IMG/VR virus record: IMGVR_UViG_3300033141_005166
Coordinates: 1-45,270 of that record
DNA length: 45,270 nucleotides
Source: a virus
Strand: one strand, 5' to 3'
Positions 17,059 to 25,593 of the stretch are shown here, in pieces (the first letter of the stretch is position 1; the number at the start of each line of letters is the position of its first letter). The translations under genes were made by a program, and so were the position numbers. The notes under the pieces were generated by a model. The model did not search any database and was not told the DNA's origin. It saw only the letters and a program-made list of their open reading frames with translations.

Positions 17059-17496
17059 ATGATTAGGGAAGTATTCGAAGCAAAAGGTGTTCAGATATAT
17101 AAAAAACTTCTTAGAGTTCTTGGTGATTATAGCAGGAAGGCTCCTGCTACAGGAGTAGATAAACTTTTTGATACTGTTGTAGATCTTGGGAAGAAAATTC
17201 TTCCTAAAAACAAAACCGCTCTTACTATTTTAGATTGTGTACTGAGTAATCCTGTTCCTGTTGCAGTTCAAAGATTACTCAATATGAGATTTAGTGATCT
17301 TCCTAAAACAGAGAACAGACCTATATACAAGAAGGGAAATAGATATCTGGTTGCTTGGTGGTCTGTTGATGGTCAGATTTCTGACAAAGTCCAGAGTCTT
17401 ATAGATTTTAAAGGAACAGGAAAAACAGGTCGATGGACAGATCTTGAAGGTGACGATGTGACTCTGATTGATTTGAGCAAAAAGGAGAAAAAATAA
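17059..17496 (+). CDS. Unknown small protein (putative head cargo)
   Basis: 145 residues with no recognised domain. The N-terminus MIREVFEAKG has VFE7-A8, a near-match to the inferred cleavage rule (Val instead of Leu/Ile). The rest contains a basic central helix and a C-terminal segment with repeated Gly/Lys (DFKGTGKTGRW), which is not a Walker motif in context. It is one base overlapped with the next gene (TAATG), implying coupled translation. Confidence 0.5.
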   Translation: MIREVFEAKGVQIYKKLLRVLGDYSRKAPATGVDKLFDTVVDLGKKILPKNKTALTILDCVLSNPVPVAVQRLLNMRFSDLPKTENRPIYKKGNRYLVAWWSVDGQISDKVQSLIDFKGTGKTGRWTDLEGDDVTLIDLSKKEKK

Positions 17497-18995
17497 TGAA
17501 TACTGATCTTACTAAGCTGTTAGAAACAGTAATAGAAGTTAATGAATCTGAAACTAATGAAGCAGAAGGGATTAAAATAGTTTCTAAAGAAGGAATAGCT
17601 AAAGAGCTTTATAATAAATCTTTTGCTGAGTTAACTGATGAGGAGAAAGCAAAAGTTAATCAAACATGGAAGGATAGACTTTTAGGAAGAAAGCCTAAAA
17701 CTAATGAAGCAGAAGTAGTTCCTCAGACTATGAAACCTCAAGAGAAGCCAGATATTGATGCTAAAGATTTCCGTATGGAAGATTATTCTGAAGAGGACTT
17801 AGAAAAAGCTAAGAGCAAATCTGCTGAAACAGGTGATGCAATTAGGCAAGTGAAAGATGATGAATTGAAGATTGAGCCAACTGAATCAAAACACAGAGAG
17901 AAGAAACAGAAATCTTTATGGCTTTGTACTGAGTGTTGTAAAACTTTTGAGTCAAAGGAAGGATACTGTGAGATCTGTAAGAGTGATAAACATGTTGAAA
18001 TAATTATTGAGGATGCTAGTGGATTAGTCGGATTTACTAAACATGTTTATCAAGTTGATTATAAAACTAAAGATGGACAAGAAGAGTCAACTCGAGTTAT
18101 GGCTTTTGATCATGATGATGCTGAACATATGATATTAAAGGACCCTGATGTAGATAAAGTGCTTAAGGTTGAATTGATTAAAGAGGGGAAGAATTGGCCA
18201 GGTAAAAGAGATGGTACAGGTCCTTATAAGCATTCATATCAGAGAATAAAGCATGGTAAGGGGAAACGGAAGCAAGCTGGTAAAAAGTGTCTTGCAAAAG
18301 AATCCAAACTAGAAGAAACAGTTGAAGAGCTTATTGGTGAGGTTCCTGGAGTTGATATTGAGGATCAACAAGTTCTTCGTTGGGCATTGAAGAAAGATAT
18401 TATACCTGTACGGTTTCCTTCTTATGAAGAGATGATTGATGGACTCAGTGTTGCTAAAGAAAAAGGTTTGATAGAAGAAGAACCCGAAGATCTTGATCTT
18501 GGTGAAATAGATGCTGTTTATCTTAGATACGTGTTGCTTCCGAAAGCTAAAGAAGCTGCAGTTAAGGCAGGTTTGAAGTTTGAATCTAAAGAAGACAAAG
18601 TGGATGAAGAACTTACAGCTAAACAGATTGAGGATATGAAAGCTCCAAAACTTGTTTTTAAGTATGATACAGTACAGCCTCATAAGAAAATGATGGAAGA
18701 TCTTGCTACTACGAATTTTTTTAAGTCTGCGATGGTAGGTACTCAGATAACGCTTATTAACGTTGCAGATATTCCTGTAAAGTATGCGAAAGATGAAGAT
18801 CTTAAATGGAAACCTTACACTTCTTTTGGATTTGTTGAGGAATCTGAACTTCATGAGGCTGAGGATAATTATGTTACTGTAGGAAAAGGGCTTGAAAAAG
18901 AAGATGCAGAGAAATTAGCTGTAGAAAAAGAAGGTGTAGTTATCCCGGATGAGGAGAATAAAGATAAGTTTTCTGTTGTTGTAAAGAAAACGTAA
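17496..18995 (+). CDS. Acidic multi-domain protein with zinc ribbon (putative head cargo)
   Basis: 499 residues. The leader MNTDLTKLLETVIEV contains LLE10 and VIE14. A treble-clef or zinc-ribbon site is formed by Cys144, Cys147, Cys158 and Cys161 (LCTEC, then YCEICK). Residues ~230-265 form a basic module (GKRDGTGPYKHSYQR, then GKRKQAGKKC) of a kind I recall from phage head proteins, comparable to modules in the 49 and 2990 genes. The rest is acidic and low complexity. AAAGGAG at 17481-17487 and the TAATG overlap set the start. Likely internal head protein; biochemical role unknown. Confidence 0.5.
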   Translation: MNTDLTKLLETVIEVNESETNEAEGIKIVSKEGIAKELYNKSFAELTDEEKAKVNQTWKDRLLGRKPKTNEAEVVPQTMKPQEKPDIDAKDFRMEDYSEEDLEKAKSKSAETGDAIRQVKDDELKIEPTESKHREKKQKSLWLCTECCKTFESKEGYCEICKSDKHVEIIIEDASGLVGFTKHVYQVDYKTKDGQEESTRVMAFDHDDAEHMILKDPDVDKVLKVELIKEGKNWPGKRDGTGPYKHSYQRIKHGKGKRKQAGKKCLAKESKLEETVEELIGEVPGVDIEDQQVLRWALKKDIIPVRFPSYEEMIDGLSVAKEKGLIEEEPEDLDLGEIDAVYLRYVLLPKAKEAAVKAGLKFESKEDKVDEELTAKQIEDMKAPKLVFKYDTVQPHKKMMEDLATTNFFKSAMVGTQITLINVADIPVKYAKDEDLKWKPYTSFGFVEESELHEAEDNYVTVGKGLEKEDAEKLAVEKEGVVIPDEENKDKFSVVVKKT

Positions 18996-19000
18996 AGAAA

Positions 19001-19141
19001 ATGTTTGATCTCGAAATACCTGAAGATGAAATAGATATTCCTGATGATTGGCTAGATATGACCTCAGAGTTAGATAGCTGGAGTCGTCTAGAAAAATTTC
19101 TTATTAAACAATTAGGATTAGAAGAAGATGAGAATATTTGA
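19001..19141 (+). CDS. Small acidic protein (46 aa)
   Basis: A 46-residue ORF filling the gap between two genes: MFDLEIPEDEIDIPDDW, then an amphipathic helix SRLEKFLIKQLGLEEDE. It starts five bases after the previous stop and overlaps the next gene by 14 bases. It fits the tight packing here and its acidic style resembles its neighbours, but no family is recognised and the Shine-Dalgarno sequence is weak. Confidence 0.45.
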   Translation: MFDLEIPEDEIDIPDDWLDMTSELDSWSRLEKFLIKQLGLEEDENI

Positions 19142-19502
19142 GGATATTTTAGATAACAATTCTTCAAAAGCAGATTATTTAGCTAAAATTCCTGTGATGC
19201 TTGAGTGTGAAGCAAGAGAACATGATATCGAACTCCTTTCTCATAATGTTATAATAAATTACGATATTAATATTGAATATCGTAGTTGGGGAATTAAAGA
19301 TATTGATGCTGTTCCAAGAGGACAAGTTGAGTTAGATATTCAGGTCGATAATAAGTCAGAAGTTATTACTGTTAATTTAGATGATGTTAAAGTGTACTGG
19401 GTTGCAGGAGGGGCATACGCTCCTCTGAATCTTCTTGTTTTTTTAGATGAAGATTTTGGTGTAAAAGAAGTTTCGTTAAAGTTTATGTTTATTTCAAAGT
19501 AA
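19128..19502 (+). CDS. Unknown beta-rich protein (putative head cargo)
   Basis: 124 residues. The N-terminus MRIFEDILDN contains IFE5, matching the inferred protease site. The remainder alternates strands (NVIINYDINIEYRSWGIKD, VKVYWVAGGAYAPLNLLVFL), suggesting one compact beta domain. It starts within the preceding small gene and ends two bases before the transglycosylase gene. Function not recognised. Confidence 0.45.
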   Translation: MRIFEDILDNNSSKADYLAKIPVMLECEAREHDIELLSHNVIINYDINIEYRSWGIKDIDAVPRGQVELDIQVDNKSEVITVNLDDVKVYWVAGGAYAPLNLLVFLDEDFGVKEVSLKFMFISK

Positions 19503-19503
19503 A

Positions 19504-20088
19504 ATGAATGAGTTACTTGAACAACTTCTTCAAGAAACCGATTCAAGAGTTAACGAATTGGATCTTAAGAAAGGACTAAAAACTGCTCTTGCTACAGGTT
19601 TGATAGGAGGAGCAGCTTTTGGTTTGGGCTACAAGAAGGGATTAGTTCAGAAAGATCGTGAAGAACCTGTAGCAACTACTAAAGTTCAACAACCTGTTGA
19701 GAAACTTAGTATAAATGTTAATAAGATTGCTCAGATTGAATCTAATAATAATCCTAGAGCAATAAATAGAAAGAGCGGAGCAAGAGGCCTGTGCCAAATT
19801 ATAAAACCTACATGGGAAGAATGTGTTAGATTAATGGGAGAAGACTGGTTGTGGTCTGATGCTTTTGATCCTGTAAAAAATAGGAAAGTAGCTGATTTTT
19901 ATCTGAATGTAAGAATTCCGCAGATGTTAAGATTTTATAGTATTCCCGATACAAGTGAAATAAGATTGGCCTGCTATAATTGGGGAGTAGGAAATGTAAA
20001 AAGAGCTGCTGATAAACACGGAGTTGATTTTCTAGTAGTGGCTCCTGAAGAGACAAAGAATTATATTAGAAAATATATGAGTTTATAA
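19504..20088 (+). CDS. Lytic transglycosylase (SLT domain), putative virion-packaged
   Basis: 194 residues. Residues ~70-185 form a goose-type/SLT lysozyme-like domain: KIAQIESNNNP with catalytic Glu79, SGARGLCQI, and a C-terminal CYNWGVGNVKRA. Such enzymes cleave the peptidoglycan glycan strand. Residues 26-42 (LKTALATGLIGGAAFGLGY) form a Gly/Ala-rich hydrophobic segment that could insert in a membrane. The leader MNELLEQLLQETD has LQE11 before T12, so capsid packaging and cleavage are plausible. The tail spike gene here lacks a lysozyme domain, so this enzyme is a good candidate for wall penetration during DNA entry. A lysis role is the alternative, but no holin is seen nearby. Confidence 0.75.
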   Translation: MNELLEQLLQETDSRVNELDLKKGLKTALATGLIGGAAFGLGYKKGLVQKDREEPVATTKVQQPVEKLSINVNKIAQIESNNNPRAINRKSGARGLCQIIKPTWEECVRLMGEDWLWSDAFDPVKNRKVADFYLNVRIPQMLRFYSIPDTSEIRLACYNWGVGNVKRAADKHGVDFLVVAPEETKNYIRKYMSL

Positions 20089-21050
20089 TGAAAGAATTAC
20101 TAGAAAAGCTAGTAAGAAGATTTTCTATTAAAGAATCATCTATTGATTTCCCTCAGAGAGACCTTGATCCTTTTGTATGGATGAAAGAAGATGATACTTA
20201 TAAGATTAGACCAGGAGTTAAGAGAAAAATACTAGATACTTTAGCTAAGTTTCCCGACCTGGTTGATATGGCAGTAAAGAACGAGTTAAACCTCCCTACT
20301 ATTCATATAGTAGGAAGTATAGCAACAAATCAATGGAAAGAAGATTCTGATATAGATGTTCATGTTGTTATAGGAAAAGATTCTGATTATTACAGCGATG
20401 AAGATTTCCAAGATGAAGTTGCTAATTGGTTTAATGAACATAGAGATGAAATAAAAGGTTATATTAAAAAACATCCTATTGAAGTTTATATTCAGTATGA
20501 TCCAAATCAAGATCTTCTTAGCGCAGGCTGTTACGATTTGATGTCTGATAAATGGCTTTCTGGGCCTAGAATTGTTCCACCTGATTATGACCCATATGAA
20601 GATTTCTCTCATATCGCAGATGATTTAAGAGCTACAGTAGAAGATGCTGATAAACTGCTTGGAGAGTTAAAGAGAGATGTAATAGATTATGATGTTATAA
20701 AATCAGCAATGAAGCAACTTGAACCTGAACAGAAAGAGACATTCTTGAAAAAACTAAAGAATAAGCTAGAAGAAATTGAAAAAGATATTAGTGTTCTTTA
20801 TAAGAAACGCAAGGAGTGGGTGGATGCTAGAAGAAAAGCATCTAAGCCTTCTACTCCTGAAGAAGCTCTAGAGGATATTGAATTAGCTAAGCGCTGGGAA
20901 GATCAGAATGCTTTATTTAAGTTTATTAATAGATATCATTATCTTAGAACTATTAAAGATTTAGAAGCCTTGTTAAGTGATGATAATGAAATTACTCCTG
21001 ACGAAGTTGATGTTATTAAAAACCTTATCGGTATTAGGAGGAGTGGTTAA
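20088..21050 (+). CDS. Nucleotidyltransferase-fold protein, putative packaged effector
   Basis: 320 residues. Residues ~70-150 match the Pol beta-type nucleotidyltransferase core: HIVGSIATNQW with Gly76-Ser77, then DSDIDVHVVI giving the metal-binding pair Asp88 and Asp90. A later acidic strand (IEVYIQYD) may supply the third carboxylate. The C-terminal half is helical and charged. The leader MKELLEKLVRRFSIKESS has IKE16 before S17, a possible head-protease site, so it may be delivered into the host with the DNA, in the manner of T4 Alt. The substrate is unknown. It overlaps both neighbours by one base. Confidence 0.7.
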   Translation: MKELLEKLVRRFSIKESSIDFPQRDLDPFVWMKEDDTYKIRPGVKRKILDTLAKFPDLVDMAVKNELNLPTIHIVGSIATNQWKEDSDIDVHVVIGKDSDYYSDEDFQDEVANWFNEHRDEIKGYIKKHPIEVYIQYDPNQDLLSAGCYDLMSDKWLSGPRIVPPDYDPYEDFSHIADDLRATVEDADKLLGELKRDVIDYDVIKSAMKQLEPEQKETFLKKLKNKLEEIEKDISVLYKKRKEWVDARRKASKPSTPEEALEDIELAKRWEDQNALFKFINRYHYLRTIKDLEALLSDDNEITPDEVDVIKNLIGIRRSG

Positions 21051-21535
21051 TGTCGCGAATGATTCCAAGAGAGAGCATTGATGTTCTCCGTGATTTTATA
21101 GATGTAACTCTACTTTCTTATGGAATAGAGTGTGTTTTATATATTCCAACTAATGCATCTTACAATGAAGCAGAAAAGTTAGATGTGTTTGCTACACCCG
21201 ATAATTATGAATATGAATCTTATTCTGCCAAAGTGTTCATAGATTGGAGTCCAAATATCTGGAGATTAAAGAAGCTAGGGTTGTATACAGAAGATCAGAC
21301 TCCTATTATTGCAAATTTTGGAAATAAAGTTACGGTTCTAGAAGGTTCAAACGCAGGAGACAAAGTTGAAGTAGATATTCCTTTGCATAGTTATATTAGA
21401 ATAAATCCTGAGTTTATACCAGATAACCAGGAAGATATAGAAGAGTTTGAGATTGTAAATATTGGAACTCCTAATATGCAAGATGCTGTAATTTATAAAG
21501 TTTATAGTTTAGCCCCAAGAAAAGTAAAACAGTAA
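21050..21535 (+). CDS. Putative head-tail connector or tail structural protein
   Basis: 161 residues, beta-rich, without a cleavage-type leader. The sequence IPRESIDVLRDFIDVTLLSYG starts with a helix, followed by a barrel-like pattern (DVFATPDNYEYESYSAKVFIDWSP) and DKVEVDIPLHSYIRINPE. Its position just before sheath-stabiliser-like genes suggests a neck or tail-completion role. No family recognised with confidence. Confidence 0.45.
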   Translation: MSRMIPRESIDVLRDFIDVTLLSYGIECVLYIPTNASYNEAEKLDVFATPDNYEYESYSAKVFIDWSPNIWRLKKLGLYTEDQTPIIANFGNKVTVLEGSNAGDKVEVDIPLHSYIRINPEFIPDNQEDIEEFEIVNIGTPNMQDAVIYKVYSLAPRKVKQ

Positions 21536-21546
21536 GGAAGAAGAAA

Positions 21547-21750
21547 GTGAGAGTTAAAAAGTTAAAAAATGTTTCAAGTGAGAGAATTACAGTTGTTCTT
21601 AAGAATGGTACCACTGTTTTTTTACCATCAGGAGTCGAAATAACTGATGTAGAAATTACTAATGAAAAGGAACTTCGAGGAAGGACTATTATTACTGCTG
21701 ATTTAACTGAAATTGTTGAAAAAGATCGGAGAACAACACTTAATGATTAA
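21547..21750 (+). CDS. Small virion-associated protein
   Basis: 67 residues from a GTG start, with AAGGAAGAA just upstream. The pattern ITVVLKNGTTVFLPSGVEITDVEI is a small beta barrel-like segment seen in short head-tail joining proteins, but I cannot assign it. The stop overlaps the ATG of the next gene by eight bases. Confidence 0.5.
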   Translation: MRVKKLKNVSSERITVVLKNGTTVFLPSGVEITDVEITNEKELRGRTIITADLTEIVEKDRRTTLND

Positions 21751-21973
21751 TCAGATTAATTATTTTTATAGGTTTCAAGCTATTCTACTCGTTGTGAACC
21801 GAATGCTTCTTGATTATTTTGTAGCGTGTAGAAATTGTTCTGGAGTAGAGCCAGAGAAGTTTGCTGAAAGTTGGATTCGTATGTTTATTTTATGTGATGA
21901 TTCATCATTTAATGAAGATATTTTTAAAGCATTTATAAGCGAATTGCAAAAAGCAGGTAAGAAGATAAAATAA
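21743..21973 (+). CDS. Small helical protein, unknown
   Basis: 76 residues from ATG 21743; the longer form from TTG 21713 would overlap the previous gene more and is less likely. It is mainly helical with aromatic residues (INQINYFYRFQAILLVVNRMLLDYF) and three cysteines. It ends one base before the next gene. No family recognised; a role in neck assembly is suggested only by position. Confidence 0.45.
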   Translation: MINQINYFYRFQAILLVVNRMLLDYFVACRNCSGVEPEKFAESWIRMFILCDDSSFNEDIFKAFISELQKAGKKIK

Positions 21974-22912
21974 ATGGCCAGTTTTACTCGTTCAGTTGAT
22001 TTAGTTTTTAAGACACTTATTTTTAATAAGTTTGCTGATGTTTTAGGCATAGATAAGAGCGGAACTACAGAAGAGAATATAAACAAAGGTGTTGTTCAGT
22101 GCCCGTCAGAGATTGCTTTACGTACAATAGCTGAGAAGAGAGGCGAAACTTTTTTGGAGTTTATAAATTTTTGGAGGATGAGTACTAGTCCAAGTTGGAA
22201 GAGACAGAGAACTCCAGTAGCACGCCGCGGAATATATACAAATATATCAGATGATAAAGTAAATACAGTACATATAAAGGCGATGCCTATTGATTTGAAT
22301 TACAATATGTGGTTCTGGAGCAAAGATTTAGATAAGATTTACCAATGTATTGAAAAGTATATTCTTTGGCAACAAGATAATCCTAATTTAACTATTAAGT
22401 ATGATGATATGTATACACTAGAGCTTGACCTTCATTTTGGTGATGTAGTTGATGAATCTCCTATAAGTGATTTATATACTCGAGGGATGCTTTTTGCATA
22501 TAAATTTCCTATTAAAGTTGATGCATGGGTATTTGAAGGTATTGATTACAAGACTATAAAGAAAATTTCACTTGTATGTTATGATGGAACTGATGTATCA
22601 GATTATTCAGAAATAATTGTTGAAGATTCAAACCAAGATGAAGAACTTGAAAAAACACTCCGGATGTTTAGAAAGAACTTATACGGGGTTGTTGAATATA
22701 ATTTAGTTTCAAATGCAATTGTTATTTCAGGAGATTTTACTGATGATTTCAGTCTTGATGATGTAATATTTGTAGAAAATTCAACAAGTTCTAACGGATC
22801 GTATACAATAGAATCTGTTTCTCTTGTGAATGGAGATACTCAATTAGTTGTAAAAGAGGTGTTAGTAGATAGTGTTGTAAAGGGTAATATTTACAAGAAT
22901 GAGGAAGATTAA
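21974..22912 (+). CDS. Putative tail terminator/sheath stabiliser (T4 gp15-like)
   Basis: 312 residues. The core (MPIDLNYNMWFWSKDLDKIYQCIEKYILW, then YTLELDLHFGDVVDESP and FKFPIKVDAWVF-like strands) shows the layout of T4 gp15-type proteins: a central sheet, a helix used for ring formation, and a beta W-V motif. T4 gp15 caps the sheath at the neck, and this gene lies shortly before the sheath gene, as expected. The C-terminal ~100 residues are an extra beta domain. Assignment is by pattern. Confidence 0.45.
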   Translation: MASFTRSVDLVFKTLIFNKFADVLGIDKSGTTEENINKGVVQCPSEIALRTIAEKRGETFLEFINFWRMSTSPSWKRQRTPVARRGIYTNISDDKVNTVHIKAMPIDLNYNMWFWSKDLDKIYQCIEKYILWQQDNPNLTIKYDDMYTLELDLHFGDVVDESPISDLYTRGMLFAYKFPIKVDAWVFEGIDYKTIKKISLVCYDGTDVSDYSEIIVEDSNQDEELEKTLRMFRKNLYGVVEYNLVSNAIVISGDFTDDFSLDDVIFVENSTSSNGSYTIESVSLVNGDTQLVVKEVLVDSVVKGNIYKNEED

Positions 22913-23343
22913 TGTTTAGTAATTTATTTGATAGAATTATAGAGGTTCGTAAGGCTCAGAAGAATCTAGTTGAGGCTCTTACTAAAAAACAGCTAGATCA
23001 GATTCGTAAAGAGTTAGCTACTCCGGAGATTCTTCCTTGTGATTTTGATGTATCAATTCCTGGCTGGTTAGAAAGAATAAAACTTTGGGGAAAGATTATA
23101 ATTTATCACAAAGATCCTGAATATTTTAAAGGTAAAAGAAAAGTAAGTCCCCAACAGTTTATCGATAAACTTTCAGATGATGACCTTAAAAAGATGTTAT
23201 CTGCTTGGTATTTTGAAAAGAAGGGATTAACAAAAGTAAGATTTTATAAGGATTATATAGGTAAAGATGGTAAGGTATATACTGAAGAATTTTTTATAAC
23301 AGTGAAATTACGTAAAGAACTTAAGGGTTTTAAGTTGTGGTGA
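22912..23343 (+). CDS. Unknown basic protein (putative head cargo)
   Basis: 143 residues, strongly basic, no recognised domain. The leader MFSNLFDRIIEVRKAQKNLVEALT contains IIE11 and LVE21-A22, either of which fits the head-protease rule. The body has helical (KQLDQIRKELATPE) and strand (GWLERIKLWGKIIIYH) parts. The 62-base gap after it is AT-rich and contains a weak A/T hairpin, which I do not call a terminator. Confidence 0.45.
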   Translation: MFSNLFDRIIEVRKAQKNLVEALTKKQLDQIRKELATPEILPCDFDVSIPGWLERIKLWGKIIIYHKDPEYFKGKRKVSPQQFIDKLSDDDLKKMLSAWYFEKKGLTKVRFYKDYIGKDGKVYTEEFFITVKLRKELKGFKLW

Positions 23344-23405
23344 AATGCAATAATCTGACCAAATTTTTTGATAATAAGAAAATTTTAGTATAAAGGAGAT
23401 TAATT

Positions 23406-25019
23406 ATGTCGATTCATCTCAGTCCCGGTGTATATGTACAAGAAAAAGATATTTCTGACATTGCTCCGAATATTGCAACTGCTTCTGCAGCACTAGTAGG
23501 GTATTCTGCTAAAGGAAGTACCAATGACATCGTTCTTATAACTACTGACCAGCAGTTTATTCAAGAATATGGAGAACCTGTTCCTGGACAGTATTTTCAT
23601 TATACTGCTCTTGCGTATCTTTCTAGAGGGAATTCATTGTACTGTTTGCGGGTCGTGAATAACGCTTTGTACGGCGGTGTGAATATAATGAAATCAGATT
23701 CAAGTGAAGACAACGCCCAGTTTACTGCAGGTTCTTCTAGTGCAGAATTTTCTGCTGACTCAGGTTTGGAGGATGATATAGTATTTCAGATTTTTGGAGC
23801 AAATCCTGGAGTTTGGAACGATAGAATAGGAGTTAAGATCTCAGATGTTAAGGATGGAAGTGATCCAACTCCTACTGAACAGTATACGTTCAAGATTTCT
23901 GTTTATTATCAAAATGATGATGGAAACTATGAGTTTGTAGAATCGTTCAAGGTTTCTCGAAAAGAGAAGAAGGACGGTTATGGAAAGAACTTATATCTTG
24001 AGGATAAGATAAATGGAGTGAGTCGATATATTGTTGTTGCAGATAGTTCTCTTGCAGATACTGTTCTTCCGAAAGAGCAGAGTACAAGGCTTGATCTTTC
24101 AGGAGGTTCAGATGGTAGTGAAATCTCATCTTCACAACTGGTTGAAGGATGGGATTATTTCGTTAATCCTGCAGAGATTGATGTTCGATTACTTCTGAAT
24201 GGTGGTGAAACTGCTGTTGAAGTACAGAGTAAGATGAATTCTGTTGCAGAAGCAAGGGCTGATTGTATTGCAATTCTTGATCTGCCTTCCGGTGTTCTTG
24301 ATAGTGTAACAGATATAATAACTTTTAGAGAAGTTACGCAGAATATTAACTCTAGCTATTGTGCATTATATGCTCCTTGGGTGAAAATCTACGATGCATA
24401 TAATGATAGATTAGTTGAAGTTCCTCCTTCAGGGTATGTTGCTGCTCAGATGGCTTATAATGATTATATCGGGAATGCTTGGGATGCTCCTGCTGGATTT
24501 ACTCGGGGGATGCTTGATATAATAAATACTACTAAGATTTTTACTGAAGGTGAGAGAGATCAACTTTACGAGGCTCAGATTAATCCTCTTCAAACATTTA
24601 GAGGAGAAGGCAGTGTTATCTGGGGCCAGAAGACTTTGCAAGTTAAATCATCTGCTCTTGACCGTGTGAATGTTAGGAGATTGCTTATTGTTATTGAAAA
24701 AGCAATAGCAATTTCACTTCGGTCTTTCTTGTTCGAACCTAATAATGAAGTAACGAGGTTCCGAGTTGAAGCTCTACTGAATGAGTATCTTGGTAAGTTG
24801 TCAGCTCAAGGAGCTTTTCAGACTGAAGGAGGGGATCAAGGATTTCATACTGTTTGTGATGAGACAAATAATACTCCCGCAGTGATTGATTCTAATGAAC
24901 TTCATGTGGATGTATTCGTTAAACCAATAAGGTCAGCAGAGTTTATTCAATTACAGACTATTGTAACTCCAACTGGAGCGTCTTTCAACGAACTGATTGC
25001 TCGAGGAGTTATGTTCTAA
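23406..25019 (+). CDS. Tail sheath protein (T4 gp18-like)
   Basis: 537 residues. The hallmark opening HLSPGVYVQEKDISD, the strand-helix pattern VGYSAKGSTNDIVLITTDQQFIQEYG, and the C-terminal sheath core (WGQKTLQVKSSALDRVNVRRLLIVIEKAI, then RFRVEALLNEYL) identify the contractile sheath. It encloses the tube and drives ejection. T4 gp18 has 659 residues, so the variable outer domains are smaller here. AAAGGAG sits seven bases before ATG. Tube genes follow immediately. Confidence 0.92.
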   Translation: MSIHLSPGVYVQEKDISDIAPNIATASAALVGYSAKGSTNDIVLITTDQQFIQEYGEPVPGQYFHYTALAYLSRGNSLYCLRVVNNALYGGVNIMKSDSSEDNAQFTAGSSSAEFSADSGLEDDIVFQIFGANPGVWNDRIGVKISDVKDGSDPTPTEQYTFKISVYYQNDDGNYEFVESFKVSRKEKKDGYGKNLYLEDKINGVSRYIVVADSSLADTVLPKEQSTRLDLSGGSDGSEISSSQLVEGWDYFVNPAEIDVRLLLNGGETAVEVQSKMNSVAEARADCIAILDLPSGVLDSVTDIITFREVTQNINSSYCALYAPWVKIYDAYNDRLVEVPPSGYVAAQMAYNDYIGNAWDAPAGFTRGMLDIINTTKIFTEGERDQLYEAQINPLQTFRGEGSVIWGQKTLQVKSSALDRVNVRRLLIVIEKAIAISLRSFLFEPNNEVTRFRVEALLNEYLGKLSAQGAFQTEGGDQGFHTVCDETNNTPAVIDSNELHVDVFVKPIRSAEFIQLQTIVTPTGASFNELIARGVMF

Positions 25020-25051
25020 TAGTAAATACTTAGAATAGAAGTTTAAGTTGT

Positions 25052-25059
25052 TATAAATA
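25052..25059 (+). promoter_or_regulatory. T4-type late promoter (TATAAATA)
   Basis: An exact match to the T4 late -10 element TATAAATA lies 26 bases before the tail-tube ATG, in one of the few true intergenic gaps (25020-25077). It fits the need for high tube-protein expression. Whether this phage encodes a gp55-like late sigma factor cannot be judged from the window. Confidence 0.45.
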
Positions 25060-25077
25060 GATAGAAAGGATAAGGTC

Positions 25078-25590
25078 ATGGCAAACATGGGAGCTGATAG
25101 TTTAAGAACTAATCTGACTAATCCTGCACGAACTTATCTTTGGGAAGTAATGTTCGCGAATCCTATTGGTGAAGGTGATGCAGATGTTCTTATGCTCAGA
25201 TGTCAAACTACTAATATTCCAGGAAGCAGTGTGGGGGAAATTCTCGTTCCTTATAAGCAGAGTGCGGGGATCAAGTTTCCTGGAAAATTGACAATGTCTC
25301 ATACTTGGACTTGTACATTTGTTGAAAGTTCTGATAAGAAAGTATTTGATGCTTTACATAGTTGGCGTCAAGCTATTGTTCATAGCCGATTGAACGTTGG
25401 TGGTCCAGATATAGCTATTAAATCTGATATATATCTTCGATTACTTGATACAAAAGGACAGGTTTATCAAACTATTCGACTTGTTGGTTGTTATATTCAA
25501 GCTGTTGATGATACACCGCTTGCATATGAGGACGAAGATGTAGTTAGATATAGTGCAACATTCTCATATGATTACTGGGAAGAGGTATAA
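25078..25590 (+). CDS. Tail tube protein (T4 gp19-like)
   Basis: 170 residues, close to the 163 of T4 gp19, directly after the sheath gene. The pattern TNLTNPARTYLWEVMFANP, TNIPGSSVGEILVPYKQSAGIKFPG, and the C-terminal strand VVRYSATFSYDYWEEV are typical of contractile tube subunits, which stack as hexameric rings. The ribosome site AAGGATAAGG precedes ATG. Confidence 0.85.
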   Translation: MANMGADSLRTNLTNPARTYLWEVMFANPIGEGDADVLMLRCQTTNIPGSSVGEILVPYKQSAGIKFPGKLTMSHTWTCTFVESSDKKVFDALHSWRQAIVHSRLNVGGPDIAIKSDIYLRLLDTKGQVYQTIRLVGCYIQAVDDTPLAYEDEDVVRYSATFSYDYWEEV

Positions 25591-25593
25591 AGA

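Noticed and set aside
17380-17430. GTGKTG in the 17059 gene as a Walker A motif
   Set aside because: There is no preceding beta strand with GxxxxGK context or Walker B, and the protein is too short for a P-loop ATPase.
23344-23405. A/T-rich inverted repeat between the last cargo gene and the sheath gene
   Set aside because: The stem is about seven A-T pairs with no GC pairs and a large loop, too weak to call a terminator.
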